Under the pieces are notes generated by a model, which made no database searches, was not told the origin of the DNA, and saw only the letters and a list, made by a program, of their open reading frames with translations. A program made the position numbers and the translations under genes. 64,000 nt of DNA from contig OV121097.1 in assembly GCA_921293015.1 (NCBI GenBank), forward strand, positions 33,481,929 to 33,545,928. The letters are read 5' to 3'. Shown here piece after piece: positions 63,860 through 64,000 of the stretch (position 1 is its first letter; the number at the start of each line of letters is the position of its first letter). Source of the stretch: Phorcus lineatus. Lineage: Eukaryota > Mollusca > Gastropoda > Trochida > Trochidae.

Positions 63860-64000
63860 AGCAATAAGAAATTCCTGTCAGATTCTTGGTATGGGCTCCA
63901 GATTCGAGCTTAAACAGGTCCAGATAGCCGATTTTGACCAAAATCGCGGAAAAAGACTAAGTCGAATATATGCATATTGTTGTAGCGAGCGTGATAACTT
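63860..64000. repeat. Partial monomer at the window end (141 bp)
   Basis: It starts AGCAATAAGAAATTCC with cttgg and CGCGG, and stops at GTGATAACTT because the window ends. The array evidently continues to the right. The left edge likewise begins exactly at a monomer by chance of my chosen phase. Confidence 0.95.

Larger units (their letters stand above)
1..64000. repeat. 208-bp satellite DNA array, 307 full monomers plus one partial
   Basis: The window is head-to-tail copies of a 208-bp, AT-rich (about 36% GC) unit. Taking AGCAATA as the start, monomers begin at 1, 209, 417, 625 and so on. The phase shifts by only one base at five places: +1 near 2165, -1 near 38905, and +1 near 53258, 57835 and 61164. 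No monomer is inverted, and no foreign sequence interrupts the array. Stretches without a gene therefore cover the entire window and contain only satellite. Monomers differ from each other at a small set of recurrent positions, and combinations of these variants define the higher-order structure listed below. Large homogeneous arrays of this kind are known from eukaryotic centromeres, pericentromeres and other heterochromatin; which applies here cannot be decided from the sequence. The family is not one I recognise. Confidence 0.99.

Noticed and set aside
1-64000. CRISPR array
   Set aside because: The repeats are contiguous 208-bp units with no unique spacers, far longer than CRISPR repeats, and no cas genes are present.
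1-64000. Telomeric, rDNA or 5S rRNA repeat
   Set aside because: There is no short G-rich telomere unit and no recognisable rRNA sequence. The 208-bp unit is AT-rich with no conserved RNA-gene core.
1-64000. Transposon-derived coding sequence or an insertion within the array
   Set aside because: Monomer register is preserved from end to end with only single-base shifts. There are no terminal inverted repeats, LTRs, poly-A tails or target-site duplications.

Overview
The whole 64 kb window is one uninterrupted tandem satellite array. The monomer is 208 bp and about 36% GC. Counting monomers from the sequence AGCAATA gives 307 complete monomers (1..63859) plus the first 141 bp of another (63860..64000). 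All are in the same orientation, and I see no spacers, unique sequence, transposon, RNA gene or credible protein gene. By monomer phase, 302 monomers are exactly 208 bp. Four are 209 bp (starting at 2081, 53249, 57826 and 61155) and one is 207 bp (38898). An array of this size and homogeneity indicates a eukaryotic chromosome assembled from long reads, probably centromeric or pericentromeric heterochromatin (inference). I do not recognise the satellite family, so the lineage is undetermined.

The order is not random. Monomers carry combinations of a few dozen diagnostic point variants, and runs of variants recur in the same order at exact multiples of 208 bp. This shows layered higher-order repeats (HORs), not one fixed HOR. 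From left to right: a mixed 30-monomer segment with dimer, 5-mer and 8-mer echoes (1..6241); a tandem 13-mer pair (6242..11649); an overlapping tandem 19-mer pair (9154..17057); a mixed stretch with 9-mer and 6-mer units (17058..24753); three copies of an 8-mer, the middle one with three extra monomers (24754..30369); an 18-mer and a 13-monomer deletion copy of it (30370..36817); a six-monomer 'cgaattt' subfamily block (37650..38897); a 12-monomer duplication 4367 bp from its source (39313..41808); a mixed stretch with a 12-monomer echo (41809..45552); two 5-mers (45553..47632); a tandem 23-mer/22-mer pair (49505..58866); and a 14-monomer near-identical copy of the end of that pair (59699..62611).

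Inside each monomer are an 18-bp dyad (two 8-bp arms around AC), a 10-bp palindrome ATATGCATAT, a second TGCATATT copy 39 bp away, a ClaI-type ATCGAT site, three CAGAT words about 20-22 bp apart, and phased A-tracts. No CENP-B box was found. The only open reading frames above about 60 codons come from single-base stop losses in two monomers and are not genes. The array looks like repeated homologous out-of-register exchange: all breakpoints keep monomer register, units are nested, and several monomers are chimeras. Boundaries were read by eye from diagnostic variants and are accurate to about one monomer.
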